From assembly GCA_964445715.1 (NCBI GenBank), contig CAYULJ010000092.1, positions 1 through 6,843 on the forward strand: a stretch of DNA of 6,843 nt, written 5' to 3'. Position numbers and translations under genes: made by a program. Every line of letters starts with the position of its first letter. Positions within the stretch are counted from its first letter, which is position 1. Below are positions 6,543-6,843 of this stretch, one piece after another. Under the pieces are notes generated by a model. The model saw nothing but the letters and a program-made list of their open reading frames with translations, searched no databases and was not told the DNA's origin. This DNA is from CAYPYS01 sp964445715 (GTDB lineage Bacteria; Omnitrophota; Gorgyraeia; Gorgyraeales; Gorgyraeaceae).

Positions 6543-6843
6543 CTATATGTTATATTCGTAATTTAANNNNNNNNNNNNNNNNNNNNNNNNTGCTAAAACT
6601 TCTTTTGGACTAAAATCTCCCTCGGGCCCGACAAACACTGCTATATTTTTAGGGCTTGAATTGCTTCTCAAAATTTCCTTCAATGGCCGAGCGCCTTTAT
6701 CCAAAGCAGCAAAAATAACAAAGTCTAACTTTTTTGATTCGCTAAGAACCTCATCAAAATCTATAACATTTTCTATAACAGGCAAAGTGGCTCTCCCGCA
6801 TTGTTTAGCAGCAGCTTTTGAAATTCTTTTCCAGCGCTCTATG
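6543..6843 (-). CDS. rsmE: 16S rRNA (uracil-1498-N3)-methyltransferase RsmE, C-terminal part, with assembly gap
   Basis: RsmE methylates N3 of U1498 in 16S rRNA in the assembled 30S subunit, using SAM. The open frame enters from the right edge and reads IERWKRISKAAAKQCGRATLP, the hallmark of the family just before its SPOUT domain; the knot motif VGPEGDFSPKE follows (D in place of the more common G is seen in many homologues). The frame is then broken by 24 Ns and resumes as LNYEYNI before a TAG stop at 6543-6545. The usual SAM-binding segment with LGxxILRxETA is missing and must lie in the gap, which is therefore shown too short. A TTG at 6785 could be taken for a start, but the conserved residues upstream show that the gene continues beyond the window. 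The N-terminal PUA-like domain is outside. It is followed after 16 nt by the GT-C gene. Confidence 0.92.
   Translation of the reverse strand, partial: IERWKRISKAAAKQCGRATLPVIENVIDFDEVLSESKKLDFVIFAALDKGARPLKEILRSNSSPKNIAVFVGPEGDFSPKEVLAXXXXXXXXLNYEYNI
6567..6590. other. Assembly gap (24 Ns) inside rsmE
   Basis: The bases are undetermined. The gap happens to keep the reading frame, but comparison with the RsmE family indicates that about 30 or more residues are missing rather than eight, so the length is probably a scaffolding estimate. Confidence 0.95.

Noticed and set aside
6543..6785. Complete small 80-residue gene starting at TTG 6785
   Set aside because: The frame continues upstream to the window edge with the conserved ERWxRIxxAAxQxGR signature of RsmE, so it is the end of a larger gene.
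1..6843. CRISPR array, tRNA, rRNA, riboswitch or integron site
   Set aside because: No regularly spaced direct repeats, no cloverleaf or conserved rRNA segments, and no intergenic space large enough for a riboswitch; the only intergenic repeats are the two palindromes.

Overview
The window is a stretch of a draft bacterial genome: a run of 24 Ns at 6567-6590 marks an assembly gap. All six genes I can support lie on the minus strand and are packed head to tail, so the window reads as one probable operon transcribed from right to left. DNA is moderately AT-rich by eye. The gene types (TMTC-like membrane/TPR proteins, a GT-C glycosyltransferase with a TPR tail, a B12-type radical SAM protein) and a dispersed ATTCCCGC-type repeat are common in uncultured Gram-negative-type phyla such as Omnitrophota, Elusimicrobiota or Desulfobacterota. 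I lean towards an Omnitrophota-like genome, but this is an impression from gene style, not something the sequence proves.

Layout in transcription order (right to left): (1) the C-terminal part of rsmE, a 16S rRNA methyltransferase, running off the right edge and interrupted by the gap; (2) a 568-residue GT-C (family 39-like) membrane glycosyltransferase with two C-terminal TPRs; (3) a 691-residue TMTC-like protein with an N-terminal GT-C-type membrane domain and about seven TPRs; (4) a 325-residue family 2 glycosyltransferase with C-terminal membrane helices; (5) a 225-residue class I SAM-dependent methyltransferase with a TTG start; (6) a B12-binding-domain radical SAM protein, cut by the left edge. 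Gene spacings are 16, 30, -41, -38 and 51 nt. There is no gene-free stretch longer than 300 bases.

Genes 2-5 look like a surface-glycan or protein-glycosylation module: two multi-pass enzymes of the type that use lipid-linked sugars, one nucleotide-sugar-type transferase and one methyltransferase. The radical SAM protein could add a further modification to the lipid carrier or glycan, but its substrate cannot be read from sequence. rsmE is a housekeeping gene that happens to sit upstream.

The most unusual structure is a 41-bp perfect palindrome present twice, at 1095-1135 and 4797-4837. Each arm is 20 nt around one unpaired central base, and the two copies are identical on opposite strands. 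Both copies sit between a stop codon and the next start codon; one supplies the last five codons and stop of gene 2, and both contribute bases to the Shine-Dalgarno sequence of the next gene. The two copies bracket genes 3-5. The third non-overlapping junction, between rsmE and gene 2, carries only the outer hexamer CTTAAG at the corresponding place. A second, unrelated repeat family is inserted in frame inside gene 3.
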